A stretch of DNA of 64,000 nt from Paenibacillus azoreducens (GTDB lineage Bacteria; Bacillota; Bacilli; Paenibacillales; Paenibacillaceae): assembly GCF_021654775.1 (NCBI RefSeq), contig NZ_AP025343.1:3253501-3317500 (forward strand), in the 5' to 3' direction. Made by a program: the position numbers and the translations under genes. Numbering within the stretch: the stretch's first letter is position 1; the number at the start of each line of letters is the position of its first letter. Under the pieces are notes generated by a model that was not told where the DNA came from, ran no database searches, and saw nothing but the letters and a program-made list of their open reading frames with translations. Below are positions 54,071 to 62,231 of the stretch, one piece after another.

Positions 54071-54200
54071 AAATGAGTTCCTCCTCGATATAAAATATAA
54101 TGAAGCTTTATGTATCCAAAAATCTGCATTCAGAACATGAAAGGATTGAAGCTTGCCGCCTCAATCCTCTGTCTTGTTGTGTTATTCAAGTTTCATAAAC

Positions 54201-54563
54201 TTAAGCTATATTCCAATTCGGTATTGTAGAAAGGACATCATAATAGCTGTCCGAAGCGCCAACCGCGATCAGGGCCAGGACCACAATCAGAATGATAATA
54301 CCATATAAAGCCGTGCCGATGATGCCGCATACCAATCCACCGACCGCCAAGCCCTTACCGCCTTCATTTCTTTGTCTGATCTCCTTGAATGCCAGGCTGG
54401 CAAGCACAATCGCAATAATGCCCAAAATGAAGCCGACATAAGGAATCATAAGGCTGAGAATGCCGAGTACAAGCGCTGTGATGGCTTTACCGTTGGTTTT
54501 AGGCGGCTGCATGGGCGGCATTTGTTGAAATTGGTTGAATTGTCCCGATGAATATGGATCCAA
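54201..54563 (-). CDS. DUF4190 membrane protein (paralogue 2)
   Basis: 120 aa from TTG 54563, chosen because GAGGAGG lies directly upstream and the next residues (LDPYSSGQFNQFQQMPPMQP) match paralogue 1; an open frame extends to 54602. Two helices with a Gly-rich loop (NEGGKGLAVGGLVCGI) and a longer C-terminal tail than paralogue 1. Both use TTG starts and the same spacing of RBS, which keeps expression low and similar. Confidence 0.75.
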   Translation of the reverse strand: MDPYSSGQFNQFQQMPPMQPPKTNGKAITALVLGILSLMIPYVGFILGIIAIVLASLAFKEIRQRNEGGKGLAVGGLVCGIIGTALYGIIILIVVLALIAVGASDSYYDVLSTIPNWNIA

Positions 54564-54718
54564 AGATCTTTTCCTCCTCAAATAATCATACTTTATGTAC
54601 ATACATAGCTAACATCCAGAACTATTATACCCAGAAATAGACGGGTTGACTATGCAAATTGCCAAATTTTTTGTTCGACAATCACGCAATGGACGTAGAA
54701 ACCGTTAACAACCCGCTA

Positions 54719-55594
54719 TCATTCATGGAAGCTTTTACGCATTTCGGACGGCGAGACATGTTTGTATTTTTTAAAAGAACGGCTGAAATAATAGATATCT
54801 TTAAAGCCTGTAGATAATGCGATTTCGGAAATGTTCAAACGCGAGTTGCGCAGCAAGTATTCTGATTTATTGATCCGCAGCGTATTAATATAGTCGGTTA
54901 CGGTTCGGCCTGTCAATTCCTTGAACAATCTGCTGAAATGAAAACGGCTGAGTCCGGCCAGACCGGAGAGCAGTTCTACGGTTAAGTCTTCGTGATAGTG
55001 TTCCTCAATATATTGAAAAACCGGCGTGAACCGTTCAAGATTTTTCAGGCGCAGCAGATCGTCTTCGGTTGTCATTTTGCTGGTGCCGTAACTGCGCAAG
55101 AGAATGGTCAGGATCCGGTACAAATAGGATTTGATGGACAGCTCGTATCCCAGCTCTCGACGGTTCAGCTCCCCAATCAAAGAAGAGATGCAGGTGATAA
55201 TCTGCTCATCCCCGGTTATTTTGCTTTCGAAAATAATTTGGTTCTGTGAAATCGGTGTAATGAATTTCGTTTCGATGGCATCAACCGAGTGGCTGTGCAG
55301 CAGCTTGATATCGACGATCATCGCATAATAGACCAAATCATCGCATTGGCTTACCCCATAATGAAGATCTTTGGCGTTGACGACAACCAGATCGCCTTCG
55401 CCTACCTCAAAGGGAACGGAATTGATTTCTATAAGGGCAGAACCCTTCGTAAAATACAAGAATTCTATGTGATTATGCCAATGATGGGTAAACAGCGTTC
55501 TACCGTATTCGTTTGCAATGCAATGATGAACCTTGATGGGGAAGAAACGGTCTGGCATATCCATTGGTTCCTGAAGAGAAAGGGGTCTTTCCAT
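54719..55594 (-). CDS. AraC family regulator with cupin sensor
   Basis: 291 aa from ATG 55594 (AGAGGTGACC upstream). The N-terminal cupin (THHWHNHIEFLYFTKGSALI, then DLHYGV) is a likely sugar sensor, and two C-terminal HTH units follow (ELLSGLAGLSRFHFSRLFKE, and ISEIALSTGFKDIYYFSRSF). It is divergent from a Gfo/Idh/MocA dehydrogenase and two epimerase-like genes and is the natural activator of that operon, with the sites in the 125-bp gap between them. Confidence 0.9.
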   Translation of the reverse strand: MERPLSLQEPMDMPDRFFPIKVHHCIANEYGRTLFTHHWHNHIEFLYFTKGSALIEINSVPFEVGEGDLVVVNAKDLHYGVSQCDDLVYYAMIVDIKLLHSHSVDAIETKFITPISQNQIIFESKITGDEQIITCISSLIGELNRRELGYELSIKSYLYRILTILLRSYGTSKMTTEDDLLRLKNLERFTPVFQYIEEHYHEDLTVELLSGLAGLSRFHFSRLFKELTGRTVTDYINTLRINKSEYLLRNSRLNISEIALSTGFKDIYYFSRSFKKYKHVSPSEMRKSFHE

Positions 55595-55719
55595 AATGGT
55601 CACCTCTAAATCGCACAAAAGTCTAAATAATGAGCAAGGCATTACATGGCATACTTATCTATTAACATTATAATTCAATGTATAAGAAACATTAAAGCAT
55701 GATTCATAAGGAGAGATGA

Positions 55720-56784
55720 ATGCGAATGAGCAAAATTAGAGTGGGTATTATCGGTGCAGGTTCCATTTCAGAGTCACACATGAATTCTTATCACAACAAT
55801 CCTGATGCCGAAATTGTGGCCATTTGCGACTTGAAAGAGGACAGAGCACAGGCAGCGGCCAAGAAATACGGCGCCCAGCACACATATACGGATTACAACG
55901 AGCTGCTGGCGAATCCTGAGGTTGATGCCGTAAGCATCTGTACTTGGAATAATTCGCACGCTGAAATCAGCATCGCGGCCATTAAGGCAGGAAAACATGT
56001 GCTGGTGGAAAAACCGCTCTGCCGTACCGTCGAAGAGGCTCTGGACGTACAGAAAACCGTACGCGAAAACAATAAGATTCTGCAAGTCGGCTTCGTACGC
56101 CGCTATGATCCGAACATCTCGCTGCTCCAAAGCTTTAAGGAAAAAGATGAATTCGGGGAACTCTATTATGCCAAAGCCTCCATTTTGCGCCGTTTGGGGA
56201 ATCCGGGCGGCTGGTTTGCGGACAAGGAACGTTCCGGCGGCGGACCGCTGATCGATATTGGCGTACACGTCATCGACTTGTGCTGGTATATGCTCGGCAA
56301 GCCAAAAGTGAAATCGGTTACAGGAAACGTATACCAAAAACTTGGCAATCGTTCCAACGTCAAATTTTTGTCCTTCTACAAGGCGGCCGACTATGATGCC
56401 AATAAAAATACGGTCGAGGACCTGGCAAATGCATTGATTCGTTTCGAGAACGGCGCTTCGCTGATGGTGGATGTCAGCTACTCTCTGCATACCCAAAAGG
56501 AAGAGACAGCACTTAAGATTTATGGCACCAAAGGTGGATTCGAAATTGATCCTGGGCTGGTCATCGCTTCGGAGAAACATGACGTTATGGTAAACATCGA
56601 ACCGCAAGTCGATAATAAAGGCTTTAATTTCGTGGCAGCCTTCCAAAATGAAATCGATCAGTTTATTCTTAATATTCAAAACAACAGAGAGCCGATCAGC
56701 CCTGTTGAGGACGGCGTGGAATTGATGAAAATTTTGACGGCCATTTATGAATCCGCTGAAAAAGGAGTGGAAATCCAGCTATGA
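55720..56784 (+). CDS. Gfo/Idh/MocA family oxidoreductase
   Basis: 354 aa from ATG 55720 (AAGGAG upstream; ATG 55726 is also possible). Rossmann fold with RVGIIGAGSISESHMNSY, then GKHVLVEKPLCRTVEEA with the conserved EKP lysine, and DIGVHVIDLCWYMLG with the catalytic-type Asp and His. NAD(P)-dependent oxidation at C3 of a sugar, glycoside or inositol is the usual chemistry. The stop overlaps the next start (ATGA), so the two are translationally coupled. Confidence 0.9.
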   Translation: MRMSKIRVGIIGAGSISESHMNSYHNNPDAEIVAICDLKEDRAQAAAKKYGAQHTYTDYNELLANPEVDAVSICTWNNSHAEISIAAIKAGKHVLVEKPLCRTVEEALDVQKTVRENNKILQVGFVRRYDPNISLLQSFKEKDEFGELYYAKASILRRLGNPGGWFADKERSGGGPLIDIGVHVIDLCWYMLGKPKVKSVTGNVYQKLGNRSNVKFLSFYKAADYDANKNTVEDLANALIRFENGASLMVDVSYSLHTQKEETALKIYGTKGGFEIDPGLVIASEKHDVMVNIEPQVDNKGFNFVAAFQNEIDQFILNIQNNREPISPVEDGVELMKILTAIYESAEKGVEIQL

Positions 56785-57638
56785 AAATCGGAGTAAGCAC
56801 GTACAGCCTGTATCGTCCCATTCATGAAGGTAAAATCACGGTCCTGGAAGCAATCGGAAAAATTGCGGAGATGGGCGGCGAGCATGTGGAGATCGTGCCG
56901 GTAGGCTATACGCTGACCGACAATCCGGAGCTGGTGGACCAAATCGTAGCCAAAGCCAAAGAGGTTGGCATCGACATTTCGAACTATGCCATCGGTGCGA
57001 ATTTTGCCTTAGACAGCGAAGATGAGGTTGTGAAAGAGATTGAACGAGTCAAAAAAGAAGTGGATATCGCAGCGCGTCTCGGCGTGAAGCTGATGCGCCA
57101 TGATGTTGCCAGTCGCAGCGACATTTCCATCAAACAATTTAACAGTGAAGTCGGACGTCTGGCGGAAGCATGCCGCCAAATCGCGGATTACGCGGCACAG
57201 TACGGCATTACGACCAGCGTGGAAAACCACGGATATTACATTCAAGCAAGCGATCGCGTCCAAACATTGGTGGAAGCCGTGGATCGTTCCAACTTCAAAA
57301 CAACGCTGGATGTCGGCAACTTCATGTGCGTTGATGAGGATCCGGTCATTGCCGTACGCAAAAATCTCCCTTATGCATCCATCGTGCATATTAAAGATTT
57401 TTATTTGAGACCCGCCTCGCAAAATCCGGGAGAGGGCTGGTTTACTACGGCCGGCGGCAACTACCTGAGAGGGGCCATCGCCGGACATGGCGATATCAAC
57501 TTGCGCGAATCGATCCGTTTGATCAAGGAATCCGGTTATGACGGCTATCTGTCAATCGAATTCGAGGGCATGGAAGATGCATACCAGGGAACCCGGATCG
57601 GACTTGAAAATGTAAAACGCTTCTGGGATGAAGCCTAA
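56781..57638 (+). CDS. Sugar phosphate isomerase/epimerase-like TIM barrel, first copy
   Basis: 285 aa of the AP_endonuc_2/xylose-isomerase-like fold: MKIGVSTYSLYRPIHEGKIT, SVENHGYYIQASDRV (metal Glu and His), TTLDVGNFM (metal Asp), VHIKDFY (His) and YLSIEFEGMED (Glu). Such proteins are isomerases, epimerases, or lyases acting on 3-keto sugars made by Gfo/Idh/MocA enzymes. It has an ATGA overlap with the dehydrogenase. The substrate is not apparent and no transporter is attached. Confidence 0.85.
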   Translation: MKIGVSTYSLYRPIHEGKITVLEAIGKIAEMGGEHVEIVPVGYTLTDNPELVDQIVAKAKEVGIDISNYAIGANFALDSEDEVVKEIERVKKEVDIAARLGVKLMRHDVASRSDISIKQFNSEVGRLAEACRQIADYAAQYGITTSVENHGYYIQASDRVQTLVEAVDRSNFKTTLDVGNFMCVDEDPVIAVRKNLPYASIVHIKDFYLRPASQNPGEGWFTTAGGNYLRGAIAGHGDINLRESIRLIKESGYDGYLSIEFEGMEDAYQGTRIGLENVKRFWDEA

Positions 57639-57668
57639 TCCATAGATGGAAAGAGAGGAATAACATTC

Positions 57669-58541
57669 ATGAACAATAAAATTGGTGTCATTGTGGACAG
57701 CTTCCGTGTAGGCGTCAGAGAAGGGCTGCAGCGCGCCAAAAAGGTCGGGGCGGACGGAGTACAGATTTATGCGGTTAGCGGCGAAATGGACCCGGCAAAC
57801 CTGTCTGCGGCGCAGCGTAAAGAGCTGAAAGACTATATTGCTTCGCTTGGATTGGAAATTTCCGCGCTTGTCGGCGATTTGGGCGGATACGGATTTCAGG
57901 ATAAAAGCGTCAATGCCGAAAAAATCGAAAAATCCAAACGGATTCTCGACTTGGCTGTCGATCTGGGCACGTCCGTTGTAACTACGCATATCGGAATCGT
58001 GCCTGAAGACAAGAATAGCGAAATCTATCAAAACATGCATGATGCTTGTGCGGAACTTGCTGCGTATGCAACAAGCATGAATGCATTCTTCGCCATCGAA
58101 ACGGGTCCGGAACCTTCGGCAAGATTGAAGGATTTCTTGGATGGGCTTGGTTCCAAAGGCGTATCGGTTAACTTTGACCCGGCCAATATGGTCATGGTTA
58201 CCGGCGACGATCCAGTGCAAGGTGTATATAACCTGAAGGATTACATCGTGCACACTCATGCGAAGGACGGAATCCGTTTGCGTGAAGTGCCTGCACATTA
58301 TGTTTACGAATCTCTCGGTTATGATGCTCCAGTGAATGAAAACAACACGATCGTACCTGGCGAAGGGCAATATTTCCGTGAAGTTCCGCTCGGCGAAGGC
58401 GGCGTGAAATGGACGGAGTACCTGAACGCTCTGAAGGACATTGGCTACACAGGTTACCTGACGATCGAACGCGAAGTCGGCGATGATCCGGAAGCGGACA
58501 TCTCCAAAGCAGTGCAATTTTTGAAACAATTTAGAGGTTAA
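57669..58541 (+). CDS. Sugar phosphate isomerase/epimerase-like TIM barrel, second copy
   Basis: 290 aa. Same fold but clearly divergent from the first copy: [48 protein letters not shown] (Glu), [11 protein letters not shown] (Asp), [10 protein letters not shown] (His) and [15 protein letters not shown] (Glu). The complete metal site suggests an active enzyme with a second step in the same pathway. RBS AGAGAGGA. The operon ends at the hairpin at 58567-58613. Confidence 0.85.
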   Translation: MNNKIGVIVDSFRVGVREGLQRAKKVGADGVQIYAVSGEMDPANLSAAQRKELKDYIASLGLEISALVGDLGGYGFQDKSVNAEKIEKSKRILDLAVDLGTSVVTTHIGIVPEDKNSEIYQNMHDACAELAAYATSMNAFFAIETGPEPSARLKDFLDGLGSKGVSVNFDPANMVMVTGDDPVQGVYNLKDYIVHTHAKDGIRLREVPAHYVYESLGYDAPVNENNTIVPGEGQYFREVPLGEGGVKWTEYLNALKDIGYTGYLTIEREVGDDPEADISKAVQFLKQFRG

Positions 58542-58566
58542 TATTTATACGGAAATCCAACAACAT

Positions 58567-58613
58567 AGCAGTGGTGCCGTACGGAATGATTCCGTGGGCA
58601 TCGCTGCCTTTTT
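58567..58613 (+). terminator. Terminator of the dehydrogenase/epimerase operon
   Basis: Long hairpin: GCAG-TGCC/GGCA-CTGC outer stem and a perfect inner ACGGAAT/ATTCCGT, followed by TTTTT. Confidence 0.8.
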
Positions 58614-58645
58614 GCATTATGGATAAAATTGGACTGATCAAACGC

Positions 58646-58699
58646 TTGATATGAAACCAAAAGGTTGTATATAATAAAAAAGAGAAACCAAAAGGTTTC
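58646..58699 (+). promoter_or_regulatory. Promoter and paired palindromic operators of the SRPBCC/ArsR operon
   Basis: TTGATA (58646-58651) and TATAAT (58670-58675) are 18 bp apart. GAAACC-aaaa-GGTT(TC) occurs at 58653-58668 between -35 and -10, and as a perfect dyad at 58684-58699 after the -10. The two copies are 31 bp apart, three helical turns, so two repressor dimers could bind the same face. The ArsR protein encoded in the operon is the likely ligand. Confidence 0.75.
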
Positions 58700-58727
58700 A
58701 TGTTAAAAAGAGAGGAACTGATATTTA

Positions 58728-59144
58728 ATGGCAAACGGATTGCTGCCGGACATCCGGCATACGGGCGTTTTTAACGCGCCGATTGATAAGGTATGGAAGG
58801 CTGTTGCCACATCCGATGGATTGGCCGCATGGTTCATGCCCAATGATTTTGAGCCTGTCGTCGGTCATGAATTTCACCTCAATGCAGGTCCGTATGGAAT
58901 GTCTCCATGCAAAGTAACGGAAATTGACCCGCCGCACCGCCTTTCGTTTGATTGGGGGAAGGATTGGCAGCTGACATTCGAATTAAAGGATATGGATGGG
59001 AAAACGGAAGTAACGATCATTCATTCCGGATGGAGCGAAGACACGGTTACGGAATTCGGACAACCGCATACGATCATACGCGGAAACATGGATAAAGGTT
59101 GGGAAGGACTGCATCGCAAATTGGGAACGTTTGTTGAGGGATAA
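58728..59144 (+). CDS. SRPBCC (AHSA1-type) domain protein
   Basis: 138 aa, one START-like domain: VFNAPIDKVWKAVATSDGLA AWFMP (two parts) with VTEIDPPHRLSFDWG and a C-terminal helix (GWEGLHRKLGTFVEG). The fold binds hydrophobic ligands; the AHSA1 subgroup is commonly coded beside an ArsR regulator, as here, though usually in the opposite order. Ligand unknown. RBS AGAGAGGAAC. The stop is 2 nt before the ArsR start. Confidence 0.87.
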   Translation: MANGLLPDIRHTGVFNAPIDKVWKAVATSDGLAAWFMPNDFEPVVGHEFHLNAGPYGMSPCKVTEIDPPHRLSFDWGKDWQLTFELKDMDGKTEVTIIHSGWSEDTVTEFGQPHTIIRGNMDKGWEGLHRKLGTFVEG

Positions 59145-59146
59145 GC

Positions 59147-59491
59147 ATGGGAGAGCCGCAAGCAAAGCATGATGTTTTTCAAGCGATAGCGGATCCGACC
59201 CGCAGGCAGATGCTAAAACTTCTTGCGGATGAAGAGATGCCGGTGACGGCCATTAGCGGGCATTTCCCGATGAGCCGGACCGCGGTGTCCAAACATCTCC
59301 GGATTTTGTCGGAGGCGGGGCTCGTTAAGGACCGCAGGGTTGGAAGGGAAAACAGGTACAGGCTGAATCCGGAGCCGCTGCACGAATTGAAGCAATGGTA
59401 TGCTTATTTTGAACGGTTCTGGGAGAATAAAATGGCTGCGCTGCAGTATTTGGTAGAATCGGATCAACCGGACGAAGCTAGTAAAGGATAA
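59147..59491 (+). CDS. ArsR family repressor
   Basis: 114 aa winged helix: VFQAIADPTRRQMLKLLADE, then FPMSRTAVSKHLRILSEAGL VKDRR (two parts) and a helical C-terminus. No Cys is present, so it is not a thiol-based metal sensor. It is translationally coupled to the SRPBCC gene and probably represses the operon through the two AAACC-aaaa-GGTTT dyads upstream. Confidence 0.9.
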   Translation: MGEPQAKHDVFQAIADPTRRQMLKLLADEEMPVTAISGHFPMSRTAVSKHLRILSEAGLVKDRRVGRENRYRLNPEPLHELKQWYAYFERFWENKMAALQYLVESDQPDEASKG

Positions 59492-59757
59492 AAAAATCAA
59501 ACCGGAAAACGCAAACCGGAAACCACAAACCGCAAACCTATGCTTTCACGGAATCCGGATCTTATCTAACGAAACCAGCAAGCGTTATTTAAGCATAAAA
59601 AGGCTTTTGAAAAATCTAATGAAACTAGGACACGCTATTGCGCAGAAAAGCGGGGGATCCTGCATTGATTTGTCTAAATAGCGATATGGAGTTTCGTTAG
59701 ATTTGAATTGTCCCCGTATTAGCGGCAATAACGTGTCTCAGTTTCGTTAGCGCCATG
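59492..59757. repeat. Four-unit repeat cluster (two direct, two inverted)
   Basis: Units of about 30 bp built on CTAACGAAACT...CGTTATT: direct at 59565-59593 and 59615-59645, inverted at 59674-59701 and 59721-59750. The arms can pair as two nested hairpins. Upstream is a short run of CAAACCGGAAA-type direct repeats (about 59503-59537). No gene is present. Confidence 0.7.
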
Positions 59758-59850
59758 AAAAAAGGAACTCCGCTTTAATGTGGCAGCTTCTCCATCACGG
59801 GAGTCTGCTTCCGGAATAAATTCCGGATTACTGCGGAAGTTCCTTTTTGT
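59758..59850 (-). terminator. Terminator of the SufR-like gene, overlapping its 3' end
   Basis: On the minus strand AAAAAGGAACTTCCGC, which covers the last codons, pairs with GCGGAGTTCCTTTTTT. An inner TCCGGAAT/ATTCCGGA stem lies in the loop. Confidence 0.65.
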
Positions 59851-60472
59851 TTTTGATCGTATAAGCACATTTCTTATCGCCTTTTGCCAGACACTCCGTA
59901 CGGCCAACCTCGGCGCCGAGGAGGGATTCGAACAGCTTCATCTCGCAGGCGCAGGCATGATTGTATTTTTTAGCGATTTGAGATATAGGGCAGTTATATT
60001 CCATCAGGGTATATTCATCTTCATTTTTCTTCTCAAGTTCAACCATATATCCGTTTTCATTCTGGATTTCGGCGAGAACTTCGACTTTTTCCGCAAAGCT
60101 TTTGCCGTGCATCTTCGCTGCATGGCTTTTGCGGAGCGATTCGCCGCGGCGGTCGAACAATCGGTCCACCATGTCGGAGCCGGCGTCGTTTTCAAGCTCA
60201 CCAAGCAAATCCAGGGTTAAAGCGTAATATTTATTCGGAAAAAAGGAATCGGCTTGCTCCGTCAAAAAGTAAATCGCAGTAGGGCGGCCCATCGGCTGGC
60301 GTATCGTTTTGAATTCGATCAGACCTTCCTTTTCCAGCGTATTGATATGCCTGCGAACGGCCATGCTTGTGATCCCGATGAACTCGGTAATTTCCTTGGC
60401 ACTGAGCTCGCCTTTGGTTTTCAGCAGCTGCAGGATTTTGTCCCGGGTTGAAATATCCAGTTGTTGACTCAT
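59828..60472 (-). CDS. SufR-like (COG2345) helix-turn-helix regulator with a Cys cluster
   Basis: 214 aa from ATG 60472. N-terminal winged helix (TRDKILQLLKTKGELSAKEI, SMAVRRHINTLEKEGLIEF) and a C-terminal sensor with C-X12-C-X-C-X17-C-X7-C (NCPISQIAKKYNHACACEMK, then TECLAKGDKKCAYTI). In SufR this kind of cluster binds an Fe-S cluster and controls suf genes. Here it follows a ferredoxin and an Mrp/SalA gene on the same strand, which supports Fe-S or redox control. Exact cluster spacing differs from classical SufR. Confidence 0.82.
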   Translation of the reverse strand: MSQQLDISTRDKILQLLKTKGELSAKEITEFIGITSMAVRRHINTLEKEGLIEFKTIRQPMGRPTAIYFLTEQADSFFPNKYYALTLDLLGELENDAGSDMVDRLFDRRGESLRKSHAAKMHGKSFAEKVEVLAEIQNENGYMVELEKKNEDEYTLMEYNCPISQIAKKYNHACACEMKLFESLLGAEVGRTECLAKGDKKCAYTIKNKKELPQ

Positions 60473-60523
60473 ATTTATCACCGCCTGTTCTGCTGTTTCC
60501 TTGTAAACTCTATTTGTAATAAA

Positions 60524-60553
60524 CAGCCTGCCGATATGGGTATCAGCAGGCTG
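60524..60553 (-). terminator. Hairpin between the ferredoxin and SufR-like genes
   Basis: CAGCCTGC/GCAGGCTG perfect 8-bp stem; on the minus strand it is followed by TTTATT. Confidence 0.6.
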
Positions 60554-60582
60554 TAACCCTCAAAGGTATGATGAAACGAAAT

Positions 60583-60822
60583 TTACTTGTTTTTATAGAA
60601 GTTTTCGGCTTTTTCGATAAAGCCTTTTTCCTCTTCAGGCAAATCCGCATCATAATATACCGCGCCGACAGGACAAGCTACCTCGCATGCCCCGCATTCA
60701 ATGCAAATGTCGGTATCGATAAAATATTGATCCGGACCTTCCTCGATGCAATCTACAGGACAAACATCTACGCAATCGGCTGCTTTTTCATCGATGCAAG
60801 CCGAAGTAATAACGTATGCCAT
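60583..60822 (-). CDS. 7Fe-type ferredoxin
   Basis: 79 aa from ATG 60822 (GAAAGGGTG upstream; GTG 60831 would overlap it). The Cys pattern C9-X7-C17-X3-C21-P and then CIECGACEVACPVG is that of [3Fe-4S][4Fe-4S] ferredoxins of Bacillus and Thermus. Very acidic C-terminus (DADLPEEEKGFIEKAENF). It is a low-potential electron carrier. It lies 22 nt after the Mrp/SalA gene, probably in one transcript. Confidence 0.92.
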   Translation of the reverse strand: MAYVITSACIDEKAADCVDVCPVDCIEEGPDQYFIDTDICIECGACEVACPVGAVYYDADLPEEEKGFIEKAENFYKNK

Positions 60823-60844
60823 TTTTTTCACCCTTTCATTTTAG

Positions 60845-61918
60845 TTAATCTTTTTGTGTTTGAATGATGTTTTTTGCCAGTTCCGTGAAAATATGCCACT
60901 GGACACTGTTTTCAGAGAACAGGGCAGGGATGGAAGAATCGTCGCCCGAAACATCCATGGATTGAATCGGGACTTCCGCCAGCAGCTTGGTATTCAGCTG
61001 TTCGGCCAGCTTTTGGCCGCCACCGCGTCCGAACAAGTAATGGCGCTCACCTGCAGGGTCCGTAAAATAGGACATGTTTTCGATCACGCCAAGAATCGGA
61101 TGGTTCGTTTGAATGGCCATTTCGCCGGCCCGCGCCGCCACATGATGTGCGGTCCCATGAGGCGTCGTAACCAGAATTTCCGCGCAATTCGGAATCCGGT
61201 TATGTACATCCAATGCCACGTCGCCCGTTCCCGGCGGCAAATCGAGAATCATATAATCAAGCGGTCCCCATTCCACTTCATTCAGGAAGGTGCCAAGCAT
61301 TTTGCCAAGCATCGGTCCGCGCCAGACGACAGGTTTGTTGCCCTGAACGAAAAACCCGGTCGAAATGACCTTAATGCCTTGGCTTTCCACAGGAACGATC
61401 CGGTTGCCCTGCTTTTGCGGCAATTCCTTGATTCCTAGCATATTCGGAATGCTGTAACCGTAAATATCCGCATCAATAATGCCCACACGTTTCCCTTGCT
61501 TGGCTAAAGCGGCAGCGAGGTTGACGGTTACGGTCGATTTTCCGACCCCGCCTTTGCCGCTTGCGACCGCGATAAAGGTGACGCCTGAATCCCCGGCAAC
61601 CAAAGGCGAGCTCATCAGCGTCGGTGCGCGGCGAACCGATTTATTCAGCTTAATAGCTATAATATCATTTTTTTCTTCGTTTGAAATAGCTTTGAAGCGG
61701 ATATGCACATCGGTAATTCCTGTCTTTTTCACCGCCTGCGTAATTTGCTCTTTATATTCTTCCTCGCGGGAAGCGGCGTCAGGGGCTAGGAGCAACGTCA
61801 TCGCGGCATAATCCTTATGCGTCGTGATGTCACGGATGAGCCCGAGTTCCGTTAGCGGCAACCGATGTTCATCATCTTTGATATGGGCGATAGCCGCGAC
61901 CAGTTCATCTTTCGTCAA
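60845..61918 (-). CDS. Mrp/NBP35-family ATPase (SalA-like)
   Basis: 357 aa from TTG 61918. N-terminal MIP18/DUF59 domain (about 1-85), then a deviant Walker A (VASGKGGVGKSTVTVNLAAA), IIDADIYGYSIPNMLG and LDYMILDLPPGTGD. Mrp proteins carry Fe-S clusters between scaffold and target. The CxxC usually found near the C-terminus is not visible here (NMSYFTDPAGERHYLFG), as I recall for Bacillus SalA, a regulator of scoC. So it could be regulatory rather than a classical Fe-S carrier, although the ferredoxin and SufR-like neighbours favour an Fe-S link. Confidence 0.88.
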   Translation of the reverse strand: MTKDELVAAIAHIKDDEHRLPLTELGLIRDITTHKDYAAMTLLLAPDAASREEEYKEQITQAVKKTGITDVHIRFKAISNEEKNDIIAIKLNKSVRRAPTLMSSPLVAGDSGVTFIAVASGKGGVGKSTVTVNLAAALAKQGKRVGIIDADIYGYSIPNMLGIKELPQKQGNRIVPVESQGIKVISTGFFVQGNKPVVWRGPMLGKMLGTFLNEVEWGPLDYMILDLPPGTGDVALDVHNRIPNCAEILVTTPHGTAHHVAARAGEMAIQTNHPILGVIENMSYFTDPAGERHYLFGRGGGQKLAEQLNTKLLAEVPIQSMDVSGDDSSIPALFSENSVQWHIFTELAKNIIQTQKD

Positions 61919-62231
61919 TGTTTCCCACCCTCTATTCTCAGGTACGAGCCTTTCTTAAAATAGCTTTCATCTGTACAACTTATACCACGGTAATTGTAGA
62001 ACACAGTGCGCATATAGTCAACATATATGTATAAAAAGTAAAACAATATTCGTGCCTGACTCTTGACAAAGCGTTTCCCGATTATGATAATTAATATACA
62101 TTTATGTTTACTAATTCGATTTAATCGGCAAGTGGCGAGAACCATATGATTTGATACACCCATAAGAAAAATGCCTATCGACGCACTTCTTAGAAGCGGG
62201 GACCGCGTTTAGTGGTAATTTTTCTTAATAA

